DNA from: Candidatus Poribacteria bacterium
GTDB lineage: Bacteria; Poribacteria; WGA-4E; WGA-3G
Assembly (NCBI GenBank): GCA_022827885.1
Contig: JAJEIP010000066.1
Span: forward strand, 62,001-126,000
DNA length: 64,000 nt
Reading direction: 5' to 3'
The notes under the pieces were generated by a model that worked only from the letters and a program-made list of their open reading frames with translations, was not told the DNA's origin and did no database searches. Made by a program: the position numbers and the translations under genes. Of this stretch, positions 15,133 through 24,559 are shown piece by piece. Each line of letters starts with the position of its first letter. The first letter of the stretch is position 1.

Positions 15133-17205
15133 TTATTGCGCGTTCATGGTTGCTAAGCCATTGGAAGTCGCTAACCAGACTCTATTGTTCACTACAACGA
15201 GAGATTTTACTATCAATTCACCCGTGAGTATCTGAGGTGTCGTTGTGTACTGCCATACATCGGCAGAACGCGTCTGGTGTGTATACAGGTCTTTATTCGT
15301 TGCTATCCACAAGACCAACGGAATTTGTGGCGTGGGCGGAGGGGGTTCAGTTTCTAACCCTTCCGTTTCCGGTTCAATTTCTAATCCGTCTGCTTCTGAT
15401 GAAAATTCAGGGAGCGTCGGATCCGGTGTTTCTTCCGGTAAGGGCTCCGGTTCCGCTTTCGGTATAGGTGAAGTATCCAGAGCGCCTCTGATGTAGATAT
15501 GCCTTAAATCGTTTTCATTTTCTATACCTGTGTCAAGTGTCGTCGATTTTCCATTGCTGCCGTCCATGTCTGCTCGAAAGTAACCGTTGGATTTTTCATC
15601 GGCATTGAACCATGTAAAGAGCAACTGCTCTTCTGCAATATCAAGTCCTACAACCTTCATACCGGCTCGGATTTCTGTAGAGTGATAGGAGTCCCACTCC
15701 TCTTTTTCCCGGTCGAACATGATGACATCTCCTGCTGCTGAAGCACTCCAAACCGTTTGAGGCGTTAGCAACAAGGTCTCAATGTTGTCTGCTGGTAAAA
15801 GACTATTATGGGTATTGTAATAGAGAAACGGGTCAACGCTGCCGCGGATCCGTCGTATGATGCCGGCGTCTGTGGCGAACCAAATCTCCGCTGCATCCAT
15901 TTTTATGTCCTTAATCCAGGCAGGAAATCCTTCTGCTGGGGAATAGTTTATGATTCTACCCGTTAGATGACTGTAGTGAATCGCGCCTTGGGAACGCGTA
16001 CCGATCCACGTTTCTTGCGAGTTTGCTGCGATGGCTGTAACATCCGGCACATTTCCCAAAGCAGTGTTAATAAGTTCGGCAACGGGTTCAAACGGTATCC
16101 ATTTGTCATACGCAGTCTCGAAGAGCATCAACCCTTTTGGTGTTCCGATCCAGAGCCGGGTGCCATCGGTCGTCATGGTTTGGATGTGGTTGTCGGGGAG
16201 CCCGCTTGCGTCGGTGTAAACCGTCCATTTCGTCTGATCCAAGATCTTTTTTGCCTGTTCCTTTATCGCCGCATCTTCACTAATCTCGCTGACGTGAATC
16301 GCTTCATTCGCCGCTGCTTCCAGTCTACCCAATTTTAAGTAGGTCGATGCACGGATGAGGTGTGCTTCATAAATCCATTCGCTCTCTGGATAGTGGGTAA
16401 CAAATCTGTCTAAGGTATGGAGCGCATTTTCCTGCTGACCCATATCTGCTTGTAGTTTTCCAATCAGGAAAAGTGCTTTTTCGTGGAACGCCATGTCGGG
16501 ATAATCTGTGATTGCAGCTTCGAGAAGGGATAATCCGGCACTGGGATTCTCCAGTTCTTCGACGAGTAGGAAGCCGGTGAGATATTTCAACACGGATACG
16601 TCGGGGTGATCTGGGTAATAGGTGAGAATCAGTTGGTAGTTATCCGCTGCTATATCGTATGCTTCATTGGCAAAGGCAATATCCCCGAGTTCATGCAGGA
16701 GTGGCACGAGGTCGAAACTCGGGGCATCAAGGATGGCGACAGAACGGAATCGTTCCAATGCGTTGGCATTGTCCCCATTTGCTCGGTAAAGTAATCCGAG
16801 TTGGTAGTGGGCATCTGGGTATTTTGGGAATTCTTCGATAGCGGCTTCAAATCGTTTTTGTGCTTTTTCGGGTAGTCCCAACTCCAGCAATGTAAGTCCG
16901 TTGCGAAAATACTTTGCAGCGGTTCGATCCGGAACGTGCGCCAAATCTGACGTGAAATTGAGGGTGTGTCCTGCCAATGGGAATTGTAATACCTGCCCAT
17001 TATATTCGATTTCAAAGTGGGTATCCGTGGAACCACGCCAATTGCCGGTGAGTCTATCCCCGTTTTCACTTTCCACAATGACGTATTGCTCACTATAGGC
17101 AGAATGCTGAGAAGCGAGCAGGATGGCTACTGCCATCAATGTAAGAAGACAATGAACTTTCTGTTTTTTAACCTGCGTGTTTTTTGTGGGTTTCTGCTGT
17201 GACAT
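15133..17205 (-). CDS. secreted TPR plus beta-propeller protein
   Basis: A 690-residue protein. A basic N-terminus and signal peptide (CLLTLMAVAILLASQHSAYS) are followed by a small beta domain (VIVESENGDRLTGNWRGS), TPR-like repeats from about residue 95 to 330 (for example AKYFRNGLTLLELGLPEKAQ and ENALHTLDRFVTHYPESEW, outer-membrane YbgF/BamD style), then a propeller of two-component-regulator type (GLPDNHIQTMTTDGTRLWIG, TPKGLMLFE). A Pro/Glu-rich linker at about 600-640 separates a last strand pair. Probably periplasmic or outer-membrane associated. No WG-x-LK tail. It is divergent from hrpB, with repeats in the gap between them. Confidence 0.8.
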   Translation of the reverse strand: MSQQKPTKNTQVKKQKVHCLLTLMAVAILLASQHSAYSEQYVIVESENGDRLTGNWRGSTDTHFEIEYNGQVLQFPLAGHTLNFTSDLAHVPDRTAAKYFRNGLTLLELGLPEKAQKRFEAAIEEFPKYPDAHYQLGLLYRANGDNANALERFRSVAILDAPSFDLVPLLHELGDIAFANEAYDIAADNYQLILTYYPDHPDVSVLKYLTGFLLVEELENPSAGLSLLEAAITDYPDMAFHEKALFLIGKLQADMGQQENALHTLDRFVTHYPESEWIYEAHLIRASTYLKLGRLEAAANEAIHVSEISEDAAIKEQAKKILDQTKWTVYTDASGLPDNHIQTMTTDGTRLWIGTPKGLMLFETAYDKWIPFEPVAELINTALGNVPDVTAIAANSQETWIGTRSQGAIHYSHLTGRIINYSPAEGFPAWIKDIKMDAAEIWFATDAGIIRRIRGSVDPFLYYNTHNSLLPADNIETLLLTPQTVWSASAAGDVIMFDREKEEWDSYHSTEIRAGMKVVGLDIAEEQLLFTWFNADEKSNGYFRADMDGSNGKSTTLDTGIENENDLRHIYIRGALDTSPIPKAEPEPLPEETPDPTLPEFSSEADGLEIEPETEGLETEPPPPTPQIPLVLWIATNKDLYTHQTRSADVWQYTTTPQILTGELIVKSLVVVNNRVWLATSNGLATMNAQ

Positions 17206-17228
17206 AATTTATTTACCTTTTTTTATAG

Positions 17229-17422
17229 TTTTCAGTACTGATAACTGATAACCATTTTATAGGGTTATAATATCAGAAACACCCAGAAAAGTCAAGGGCG
17301 TTTGAGACACGTTCAACCCTTCAATTCCCCGTAGAAGGGATCTCTGAATTTCAATGCTTACGAACCATTTCCTCACCTCGCCTTCTGATGACTGACAACT
17401 GAAAACGGGTAACTGAAAAACC
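17229..17422. repeat. CTGAYAACTGA low-complexity tracts and a degenerate palindrome
   Basis: TACTGATAACTGATAACC (about 17234-17252) and TGATGACTGACAACTGAAAA (about 17386-17405) share the unit found near 34275, 53816 and 55836. A degenerate GTAGAAGGGATCTCTGAATT palindrome lies at about 17332-17351. Confidence 0.5.
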
Positions 17423-17426
17423 GTGC

Positions 17427-17455
17427 TTGATACTGAATCCGCTATCCGATATAAT
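17427..17455 (+). promoter_or_regulatory. strong sigma-70-type promoter of hrpB
   Basis: TTGATA (17427-17432), 17 bases, TATAAT (17450-17455). The predicted transcription start is at or within one or two bases of the ATG at 17463, so the mRNA should be leaderless. Confidence 0.8.
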
Positions 17456-17462
17456 ACCTGTC

Positions 17463-19853
17463 ATGAACGACATCGCGCTTCCGATTACAAAATTAAAAGA
17501 GACGTTTCGGACGGCAATCGCAGCGGGCCCTGTGGTGGTTGTCGCGCCGACCGGTAGCGGAAAATCCACACAAATCCCGCCGTGGTGTGCTGAACTGTCG
17601 GATGCTCCAGTCCTTGTTGTTGAACCGAGACGGGTCGCATGCCGTTCACTCGCACGGTGGGTAGCAAAACAGCGTGGAGAACCCTTAGGGCATTCTGTCG
17701 GTTATACTGTCCGCTTTGAAGATGTTGGTTCCGATGCTTTAACCCGTATCCGTTTCGTCACACCCGGTGTCGCTTTGCGATATGCTGCGGGACGGGAGTT
17801 GGATCAATATGGGACCATCATCTTGGACGAATTCCACGAACGCGGTGTTGAAGCAGATCTCTTTCTCGCGATATGCCGAAAAAAACGGCGCGATGCGAAG
17901 CTCGTTATCATGTCCGCCACGATAGCCGCGCAGCACCTCGCACGGTTTATTGGTGGACAGGTGCTACAGGCGGAGGGACGGGTCTATCCCGTTGGCGTGC
18001 AATATCTCGGTGGGACAGGCGTCCCGACATCCCGCGATTTAGTGGAACGTCTTGAAAGAGGGGTGCGTCGCGCCCTCAAAGAGACCCCCGGAAATGTCTT
18101 GGTGTTCCTACCCGGAAAGGGTGAGATCAATGAGTGCCACGATGCACTTCGCAAGATGCGGCATATTGAGATTGTTCCACTGCACGGTGATCTGTCCCCC
18201 GATGCACAGGACATAGCATTCGAGACGCATTCCCAACGCCGCCGGGTCATTCTCGCAACCAACGTCGCTGAAACGTCAATCACACTTCCCGGTGTCACTG
18301 CCGTTGTGGATACGGGTTTAGTGCGCCAGCGTATCCATCAAAACCGACGTATTGTTTTAGCGTTGCGTCCGATCTCGCAAGCGTCGGCCGAGCAGCGTCG
18401 CGGACGAGCAGGTCGCCTCGGACCCGGAATCTGCTACAGGCTCTGGGAGGAACACGGACAACTTGAACAGGAAACACTCCCGGAGGTGCGGCGAGAGGAT
18501 TTGACGCAATTCGTGCTAACGGTCGCCTCAACCGGCTATCGTCCACAGGATTTGACGTTTCTTGATGCGCCACCTGATTTCGCAGTGGAACGTGCGCAAG
18601 CCGCGTTGAAAAGTTGGGGGGTCCTCTCTGACGATGGCATGCTCACAACCGAAGGAGCCAAGATCTGTGCGTTACCTGTCAATCCGCTCCATGCTCGGTT
18701 GCTCGTAAAAGCTCCACCCTTTCTTCGACGCGATCTGATCGATTTGATTGCCACTCTGGAACGTCCCGCCCCCTTATGGCAGCGTATGGCACGTATGCCG
18801 ATTGAAAAGCAGGAAACTGTTCAGACTGCACGTCAGAAAGACCTATTTCGCGATGGATGTGATGCAACGACAGCGATCCGAACGTTACGCTGCGGCGATG
18901 AGAAACGCCATCATCTCCATAGAACCGCCATTGCCGAGTGCCGCAGGATTGCGACGCAACTCAGGGCTTTCTTTCAGCTGCCTCCTGTAATGCAAGAGAA
19001 CACATCACCCCAACCTGACCGAGCCGCGCTGATCGCTTATCTTTTACGTGAGTGGGACGCTGCTGCTTACGTCCGCAGACGAAAGGGGAAGGCATGGGGA
19101 AACGGACAGGCGGAGGTTTTGCTTGATTCCGATTCACTTCTTCCGGAAGGACAGCCCGCCGCGCTGATCTTGGAAACCGTTGGTGTTGGCAAAGGCACAC
19201 GCGTTCAATTGCTCGGACGCACTGCCATGCCTTGCGCTTTTGCCGCCCTCGTCGATGCTGGGATTGGCACTTCACACCTTGCCGCACCCAGAGTGGAGGG
19301 TGAAGACATTGTTGCGGAGGTGGTAACCGAATATGCAGGAAGAGAGATCGGGCGCGAACGTCGGCCCCTTCACGGGGCATTGCTGAGAGATGCGCTGGCA
19401 TCCCTCATTCTTTCTGGAGATCTGTTCCCCGGAGTTGCGGAACACCTCACACGAGCGATTGAGGCGTGGCAGCTGCAGTGTGCCCTCAACCCTGATCCGC
19501 CTCCCGCGGAAACCGTAGGTGTGACACCCCACACATGGTTGGTCTCACGACTCGCGCTGTTGGGTGTCGAAGTCGCAGCGGAATGCCAACTCCTCTCTGT
19601 GGACGATCTGGTGTTCACTGATATAGACGCTGACACCATCACTGAAATTGAAGCGCAATATCCGAAAGAATTCTCTGTCAACGGTGCTAAGTTCGATGTA
19701 GAATACAATCCCGCCCAAAAATTGGTAACGTTGCGATGGCAGCGCGGCATCCGTCAACCCACATTGAGCACAGTCCTGCTACCCCGCTGGAACAATTGGA
19801 AAGTCCAAGTTGATCTCCGGGGGCAGCTGCGGACGGTGCGGCCCCCTTCTTAA
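17463..19853 (+). CDS. hrpB: ATP-dependent helicase HrpB
   Basis: A 796-residue DEAH-family RNA helicase-like protein. ATG at 17463 is preferred to the in-frame TTG at 17427 because a promoter occupies 17427-17455. Motifs in order: APTGSGKSTQIPPW (Walker A), VEPRRVACRSLA (Ia), ILDEFHERG (Walker B, DEFH in place of DEVH/DEIH), MSATI (III), ATNVAETSITLPGV (V) and QRRGRAGRLGPG (VI). The C-terminal third contains the HrpB-specific domain, ending near TLRWQRGIRQPTLSTVLLPR, where bacterial HrpB typically ends with SKYPRHPWP-like sequence; that part differs here. The bacterial role is poorly understood. The stop overlaps the stop of the convergent downstream gene by four bases. Confidence 0.93.
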   Translation: MNDIALPITKLKETFRTAIAAGPVVVVAPTGSGKSTQIPPWCAELSDAPVLVVEPRRVACRSLARWVAKQRGEPLGHSVGYTVRFEDVGSDALTRIRFVTPGVALRYAAGRELDQYGTIILDEFHERGVEADLFLAICRKKRRDAKLVIMSATIAAQHLARFIGGQVLQAEGRVYPVGVQYLGGTGVPTSRDLVERLERGVRRALKETPGNVLVFLPGKGEINECHDALRKMRHIEIVPLHGDLSPDAQDIAFETHSQRRRVILATNVAETSITLPGVTAVVDTGLVRQRIHQNRRIVLALRPISQASAEQRRGRAGRLGPGICYRLWEEHGQLEQETLPEVRREDLTQFVLTVASTGYRPQDLTFLDAPPDFAVERAQAALKSWGVLSDDGMLTTEGAKICALPVNPLHARLLVKAPPFLRRDLIDLIATLERPAPLWQRMARMPIEKQETVQTARQKDLFRDGCDATTAIRTLRCGDEKRHHLHRTAIAECRRIATQLRAFFQLPPVMQENTSPQPDRAALIAYLLREWDAAAYVRRRKGKAWGNGQAEVLLDSDSLLPEGQPAALILETVGVGKGTRVQLLGRTAMPCAFAALVDAGIGTSHLAAPRVEGEDIVAEVVTEYAGREIGRERRPLHGALLRDALASLILSGDLFPGVAEHLTRAIEAWQLQCALNPDPPPAETVGVTPHTWLVSRLALLGVEVAAECQLLSVDDLVFTDIDADTITEIEAQYPKEFSVNGAKFDVEYNPAQKLVTLRWQRGIRQPTLSTVLLPRWNNWKVQVDLRGQLRTVRPPS

Positions 19854-20812
19854 TCCGCTTTCATTTTTCCCCACACTGTGGTAAGCAACTGCGGTTGCGG
19901 TGCAACAGGCAACGTCACAAATGCTGGATCGAACCAAGAGGGTGTCATGTTTAAACCACGACGCGTCAGTTGTTTTTTCCGTCGAGTCTGCAAATCAATT
20001 GTGACAATTTGACGATCCCCGTCTACGGCTTCCTCCGTATAAACCAGTTTTTCGCCATCCGGTGACCACGCCAATCGAAAAATACCCAGCGCAGGTTTAC
20101 CAATTTGCTTCAATCCGCTCCCATCGCGATTTGCAACATGAATTGTGTCCCTATCGCCCAGGCCCCATTTTAACCAAGAAAACGCCAGTTTTGTCCCATC
20201 TGGGGACCACGCCGGACCGTACATCCACGACGCTTCATTCGGTAGAAACGCTCGTTTTTTCCGAGAACGGAGTTCCGCAATGTATATCCGACGACTATGT
20301 GCGCCAGCAACGAACGCGATCTCCTCTCCATCCGGGGACCACGATGGATTACCACCCTGTATCTCCGCCAAAGCCACCTGAACGCCACCGATACCGTGTA
20401 TCGTCCCGGTTTGGATGCTCCATTGCGGCATTTCCGCATGATAAGCAATCCTTTGTCCATCCGGTGCCCATGTCGGTTCCCTTCTCTGTGTCTTTTTCTT
20501 AAAAACCCGTCGCACATTTCGTCCATCCGCATCCATCAGAAAGAGATCGCGGAGGCCGTCACGGTTAGAAACAAAAAGAATGTGCTCACCTGTCGGCGAC
20601 CAGACCGCGGAGAAATCACCGGCTTCATGTCGTGTTAAGTTCACCTGATCGCTGCCATCGGGATTCATAACGTAGATTTCCCAATTCCCGTCGCGATTTG
20701 ATGAGAACGTAATCTTCTCAGTTTTCGGTGCCCTCGCGCATAAGGGGTAAACACTCGCTAACACGAGCGCGAAACTCAAACTACAAAGAACGAAAAAACG
20801 TATGCCCTTCAT
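19850..20812 (-). CDS. secreted TolB-like PD40 propeller with WG-x-MK tail
   Basis: A 320-residue protein; ATG at 20812 follows AGGAGAGG. A signal peptide (FVLCSLSFALVLASVYPLCA) precedes six PD40/WD40-like repeats, each with A-W-S-P-D-G-x-x-I/L-x-F (for example SAVWSPTGEHILFVSNRDG, RRREP-type TWAPDGQRIAYHA, PAWSPDGTKLAFSW). The first unit opens FSSNRDGNWEIYVMNPDGSD. It ends PVAPQPQLLTTVWGKMKAD, a variant of the shared tail. TolB-like propellers bind proteins or peptides in the envelope; this one lacks the TolB N-terminal domain. The stop codon interlocks with that of hrpB (TTAA). Confidence 0.85.
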   Translation of the reverse strand: MKGIRFFVLCSLSFALVLASVYPLCARAPKTEKITFSSNRDGNWEIYVMNPDGSDQVNLTRHEAGDFSAVWSPTGEHILFVSNRDGLRDLFLMDADGRNVRRVFKKKTQRREPTWAPDGQRIAYHAEMPQWSIQTGTIHGIGGVQVALAEIQGGNPSWSPDGEEIAFVAGAHSRRIYIAELRSRKKRAFLPNEASWMYGPAWSPDGTKLAFSWLKWGLGDRDTIHVANRDGSGLKQIGKPALGIFRLAWSPDGEKLVYTEEAVDGDRQIVTIDLQTRRKKQLTRRGLNMTPSWFDPAFVTLPVAPQPQLLTTVWGKMKAD

Positions 20813-20885
20813 AAAATTTCCTCTCCTGAAATATAGCACTGATAGTGTATTCGTCTTGTATTTTCATCTACCGCCTTTGCGGTCG

Positions 20886-21260
20886 TTACCACGCTTCAGT
20901 TTGGCGTCGGTAATGTATCTTATATATAGTGCCAGCACTGTTCACGTAGACATAGGTATGATAATAATCATCGCGTCCGGTAGCCGTTTCTCCCAGTGCC
21001 GCTAATAGATTGACAACAATCTCAGCTTGTGACTCAATGTCATAAACGAAAGTATGCCTATAGTTACCTTGACCTATGGGCGTTGACTGTTTCGGATCGG
21101 GGTTTTCCTCCAGAAATTCTTCAAAGGATTTGTCCAACCAAGGACTATAGAAAGTTTCAACACCTTGATCATGTTCAACGGTGTGTGTCGCGCATCCGAT
21201 TACCGAGAATATTAGCACACAGATGATAAACAGTGCCGTGTATTCAGATCTGCAATTCAT
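20886..21260 (-). CDS. small lipoprotein
   Basis: A 124-residue protein. The N-terminal FIICVLIFSVIGC is a lipobox (V-I-G-C), so it should be lipidated and envelope-anchored. The mature part has FYSPWLDKSFEEFLEENPDP and YHTYVYVNSAGTIYKIHYRR, a beta-rich end resembling SmpA/OmlA-like or DUF-type folds, but I cannot assign a family. GGAGGAACC precedes ATG. It lies downstream of five paralogous lipoproteins on the same strand but does not resemble them beyond the lipobox. Confidence 0.7.
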   Translation of the reverse strand: MNCRSEYTALFIICVLIFSVIGCATHTVEHDQGVETFYSPWLDKSFEEFLEENPDPKQSTPIGQGNYRHTFVYDIESQAEIVVNLLAALGETATGRDDYYHTYVYVNSAGTIYKIHYRRQTEAW

Positions 21261-21323
21261 GGGTTCCTCCTTGGTAGTTGTATAAAAGTCTTCGTTTGTA
21301 CCTGTCTTTAAACGTTGCCCGAA

Positions 21324-21956
21324 CTATTCAATCCGTTCGAAGGTGCAGCGGATGTTCCCGCGGTGGAGCCACCCGTCGGGTGCTAATATCATACCGAGAT
21401 CTAAAGTTAAATCCATCTGTCCCTCTTTCATCAAGATTCTTGGTATGTCTATCTTTAGTATTGTAGATAAGGCTTCGCCATCACTTAAAAGTACCTGCTG
21501 AGGAATGCCCTTTGCGAAATTGAATAAGAGATCCGGTATCTTGGGACCGGAGATTGGATAGAAATGGATTCTACCACTCTTCGGTTTATCTCCCCTATAG
21601 ACTGCCCGTGTTGTGTATGTTCCATGGGTCTTCGTTGCCATCTTTTCGATCTGGTAATTATAAGCGGCATCTCCACTTTTCCAAAATCGAAGTGTAAGTC
21701 CTTTAAGCCTACGGGCAGTGCGTGCGGCTTTCACTTTCAGGATCTCTTCGCTCCCACCCCGTTCCTCAACGACGAGTTCAAGAAATCGCCACTTACCAAG
21801 CATATCGTCCGATAAAAAGTCTCGGCTGCGTTTATATGTATCTTTCCGTTGGGCATCCTCGTACGCCTCACGACGGATGTCACGCTCGTTCTGCATCTTC
21901 TGATATTTCGCAGAGGTGCAACCAGTGAATACCAGAATCAGAATGTAGAATAACAT
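21324..21956 (-). CDS. lipoprotein of a five-member tandem family, member 5
   Basis: A 210-residue protein. ATG at 21956 is preferred over upstream codons because it gives the length of the best-conserved paralogues (209-210) and places the lipobox (LVFTGCTS) correctly; it is 15 bases after the previous stop, so reinitiation is likely. Family architecture: lipobox, a short charged helix (YQKMQNERDIRREAYEDAQR), GKWRFLELVVEE, a helix (ILKVKAARTARRLKGLTLRF), a beta-rich middle, and a C-terminal MDLTLDLGMILAPDGWLHRG followed by IRCTFERIE. The function is unknown. The GKWxF opening and up-down strands suggest a lipocalin-like fold. This is the most diverged member. Confidence 0.75.
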   Translation of the reverse strand: MLFYILILVFTGCTSAKYQKMQNERDIRREAYEDAQRKDTYKRSRDFLSDDMLGKWRFLELVVEERGGSEEILKVKAARTARRLKGLTLRFWKSGDAAYNYQIEKMATKTHGTYTTRAVYRGDKPKSGRIHFYPISGPKIPDLLFNFAKGIPQQVLLSDGEALSTILKIDIPRILMKEGQMDLTLDLGMILAPDGWLHRGNIRCTFERIE

Positions 21957-21970
21957 TAAAGTCTCGGTCT

Positions 21971-22849
21971 TTATTCGATCCGTTTGAAAGTACATCGCAG
22001 TCCCCCCGTTCGCATCCAACCTTGCGGTGTTAAGTCCATATCCCCATAGAGGACTAAATACAGCGTATCCTCCGTCACCGTAATCCCTGCGATTGAAGCA
22101 ATTGAATAGGAATTTTTTCCGGAGGCTCTCCCTCCAATTTGTGCTCCCATTCTGCGTCTTCTTTCGGCATCCGCCTGTTTCTTTTTCGCAACCATCTGTT
22201 TGATAGGCTCGGAACCGAACAGGAACTCAAGCATCTTCGGTCCCGTCCGTCTGTTAAAACTGATAAATGGGAACGGATCGTCGCCATATCGCTTGGTGGT
22301 GATGGAACATTGACCTGTGACATTCGTGCCACGATTGCTACCACTGTAGTGATACGAGCCACGGTCCTCGGAAAATTCGATCGTCAAGTTTTTACGCGTA
22401 GAGGCGACGAGTGCCGCTTTCGCGTCGAGTATCCGCTGATTGGATTCTTCATCCTCCACCTCAATTGGCGGTAGACGGGTCGCATTTGCTTCTGGAGATT
22501 GTGGGTCTGCCTCTATGTTCGGGAGGTTTTGGAGGGTCGTCTGTTCGCCGGTAGTACCTTTAGAAGTCACCGTCGTAGATGGGGTTGATGCGTCAATTGC
22601 CTGCTGCGACATCGGGTTGATCCGCTGCGCATTCACATTACCTTTTTCCACCTCCAAGCCGACATACTGCCATTTGCCGACGAGAAGGTCTTTTACGGTT
22701 TCTTTAACCCTTTCCGGGTTGTGTTTTTGACGCGCCGCATCATAAGCCTCAATTAAACGTTCTCGTTCATACTGCGTTTCTGGGGATACCAGCGTCCCAC
22801 AACTGGTGAACACGATCACCAGAATACCCACGGCTATTAATATTTTCAT
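21971..22849 (-). CDS. lipoprotein of the tandem family, member 4 (long form)
   Basis: A 292-residue protein. ATG at 22849 follows AAGGAGGGCAGCA. Lipobox VIVFTSCGT. It has the family's Y-E-R-E-R helix, then VGKWQYVGLEVEKGNVNAQR, then a low-complexity insert rich in Ser/Thr/Pro (about residues 85-130) absent from the 210-residue members, then ALVASTRKNLTIEFSEDRGS, RGTNVTGQCSITTKRYGDDP and the C-terminal signature DTLYLVLYGDMDLTPQGWMR plus RCTFKRIE. Closest to member 3, which has the same insert. Envelope-located; no function known. Confidence 0.78.
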   Translation of the reverse strand: MKILIAVGILVIVFTSCGTLVSPETQYERERLIEAYDAARQKHNPERVKETVKDLLVGKWQYVGLEVEKGNVNAQRINPMSQQAIDASTPSTTVTSKGTTGEQTTLQNLPNIEADPQSPEANATRLPPIEVEDEESNQRILDAKAALVASTRKNLTIEFSEDRGSYHYSGSNRGTNVTGQCSITTKRYGDDPFPFISFNRRTGPKMLEFLFGSEPIKQMVAKKKQADAERRRRMGAQIGGRASGKNSYSIASIAGITVTEDTLYLVLYGDMDLTPQGWMRTGGLRCTFKRIE

Positions 22850-22936
22850 TGCTGCCCTCCTTGCTTCACACGCAGAGTTTACCAAAATCCGCGAAATCCG
22901 TCTCAATCCGCGATTCAGACAATTATAACCTATCCT

Positions 22937-23857
22937 CTATTCAATCCGCTTAAAGGCACATCGCATGCCACCCGTCCGTATCCAACCCTTCGGAGTGAGT
23001 TCCATGTCTCCGTGTAAAATTAGATAGAGCGTGTCGTCCGCCACCTCAATTCCCATTGCCGAAGTTGGGACGTAGGAGACCCCTTTGGGAGCCGCTTTTT
23101 CGCTGCCTTTTCCACCCAACTGATAGATATTTTCATCCTGATTCCATAATGGCGGCTGGTTGGTATTTACAAAATTTTTCCCTTCAACCCGCTGCATGTT
23201 CTCGGCATAGGCTTGCTTGCCTCTGGTGGACATAAGCCGTGCGGGTTCAGACGTAAATAGGAATTCAAGCATCTTCGGACCTGTACGGCGTCTAAACCGG
23301 AGAAGCGGCAAAGGGACATCCCCGACGCGCGGCGCAATGACGTTACATTGCCCTGTGACCTTCCTGCCACGATTGCTACCGCGATAATAAAAGGAGGTCC
23401 GCTCCTCATAAAATTCAAGCACTAAATTTTTACGGTTCGCCGCAGCTAAAGCCATCTTCGCCGCAGCTATCTTTTGGTTGTCTTCACGCCCCTCGACTGT
23501 GATTGGTGATAATTGCACCCCATCCTTTTCAGAAACCGGATCCGCTGTCTCATGCTGAGGCACTTCGAGGGGAAGGGGTGTTTGGACACTCGCATCTGTT
23601 TCACCTTTTTCGGATTTTGGTGTCGCCGTTTCTGCGTTGACAGTCTCATTTTGGATGTCTATGCCGACAAACTGCCATTTGCCGGTCAACTGTGCCTTTA
23701 TCTCACTTTTCATCTCCTCCGGGTCGAATCTCATGGGCGCATCTTCGTAATCCTCAATGGACCTATTGCTTTCCTGCTGCGCTTCTTGGTATAGCACGCT
23801 CGTACAACTCGTAAACACGACTGACACGAGGATGATGAACGGTATTAGCGTCTTCAC
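22937..23857 (-). CDS. lipoprotein of the tandem family, member 3 (long form)
   Basis: A 306-residue protein starting at GTG after AAGGAGAAAAAACC. Lipobox VVFTSCTS. Family segments: LTGKWQFVGIDIQNETVNAE, the Pro/Thr-rich insert shared with member 4, AAANRKNLVLEFYEERTSFY, RGRKVTGQCNVIAPRVGDVP, RTGPKMLEFLF, and the ending DDTLYLILHGDMELTPKGWI plus RCAFKRIE. Members 3 and 4 share RRTGPKMLEFLF, indicating a recent duplication. Confidence 0.78.
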   Translation of the reverse strand: MKTLIPFIILVSVVFTSCTSVLYQEAQQESNRSIEDYEDAPMRFDPEEMKSEIKAQLTGKWQFVGIDIQNETVNAETATPKSEKGETDASVQTPLPLEVPQHETADPVSEKDGVQLSPITVEGREDNQKIAAAKMALAAANRKNLVLEFYEERTSFYYRGSNRGRKVTGQCNVIAPRVGDVPLPLLRFRRRTGPKMLEFLFTSEPARLMSTRGKQAYAENMQRVEGKNFVNTNQPPLWNQDENIYQLGGKGSEKAAPKGVSYVPTSAMGIEVADDTLYLILHGDMELTPKGWIRTGGMRCAFKRIE

Positions 23858-23926
23858 GGTTTTTTCTCCTTCGTCTGCGTAATTCGGGGTTTTTTAACCG
23901 CTCCCATAACACAGGCCTCTACACTT

Positions 23927-24559
23927 TTATTCTATCCGTTGGAAAACACAACGGATGCCGCTACTACGAGCCCAACCGTTGGGTGTTAGTTCCATTGTTC
24001 CGTACATCGTCAGGGACAACGTGTCATCTGTCACCGAAACACCGAGCCAATTATCTGCGGCGGCTTTCATGGAAACGGTATCTTGGTTTTTCAATCTACT
24101 TGCGGACATATTCGTTAAGAATTCGTGGAGCGGCAAACCTGTATCCCGAAAAATGCGTAGGTAGGGAAAGGATTCATCGCCGTAACGCCGTGAACTGATT
24201 TTGAAGCTGCCCGTTACCTCTGTGTCTCCGTTCTTACCGCGATATCGACGGAACACGTTTCGGTCCATAAAGAAATCCAGCGTAAGGTTTTGGCGAACCG
24301 TCGCATGAAGTTCAGCCTTTAACGCCGCGATCTCTTCGCTCACGTCGCCTTCGGCAACCTCCATATCCAGGAATTGCCAGCTGCCAATCAGTTTATCGGT
24401 TAAGGCGGTTTCCAATTGCCGCGGGTCGTGTTTTCTGAGAGCATCTTCATGGGCTGCGCGTAGCCGATCGCGCTCGTTCTGCATCGCTTGGTATTCCACG
24501 CTGGTGCACCCTGCGAACACCAATAATATTGTTAAGATGAAGGCACTTAATATTTTCAT
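23927..24559 (-). CDS. lipoprotein of the tandem family, member 2
   Basis: A 210-residue protein. ATG at 24559 overlaps the stop of member 1 (ATGA), so translation is coupled. Lipobox LLVFAGCTS. Then YQAMQNERDRLRAAHEDALR (charged helix), LIGSWQFLDMEVAEGDVSEE, VRQNLTLDFFMDRNVFRRYR, GKNGDTEVTGSFKISSRRYG, and the ending LSLTMYGTMELTPNGWARSS plus IRCVFQRIE. Together with member 1 it gives the minimal form of the family. Confidence 0.8.
   Translation of the reverse strand: MKILSAFILTILLVFAGCTSVEYQAMQNERDRLRAAHEDALRKHDPRQLETALTDKLIGSWQFLDMEVAEGDVSEEIAALKAELHATVRQNLTLDFFMDRNVFRRYRGKNGDTEVTGSFKISSRRYGDESFPYLRIFRDTGLPLHEFLTNMSASRLKNQDTVSMKAAADNWLGVSVTDDTLSLTMYGTMELTPNGWARSSGIRCVFQRIE

Noticed and set aside
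19850-19853. Overlapping stops of hrpB and the PD40 gene as a regulatory feature
   Set aside because: A four-base convergent overlap (TTAA) is common and needs no special explanation.
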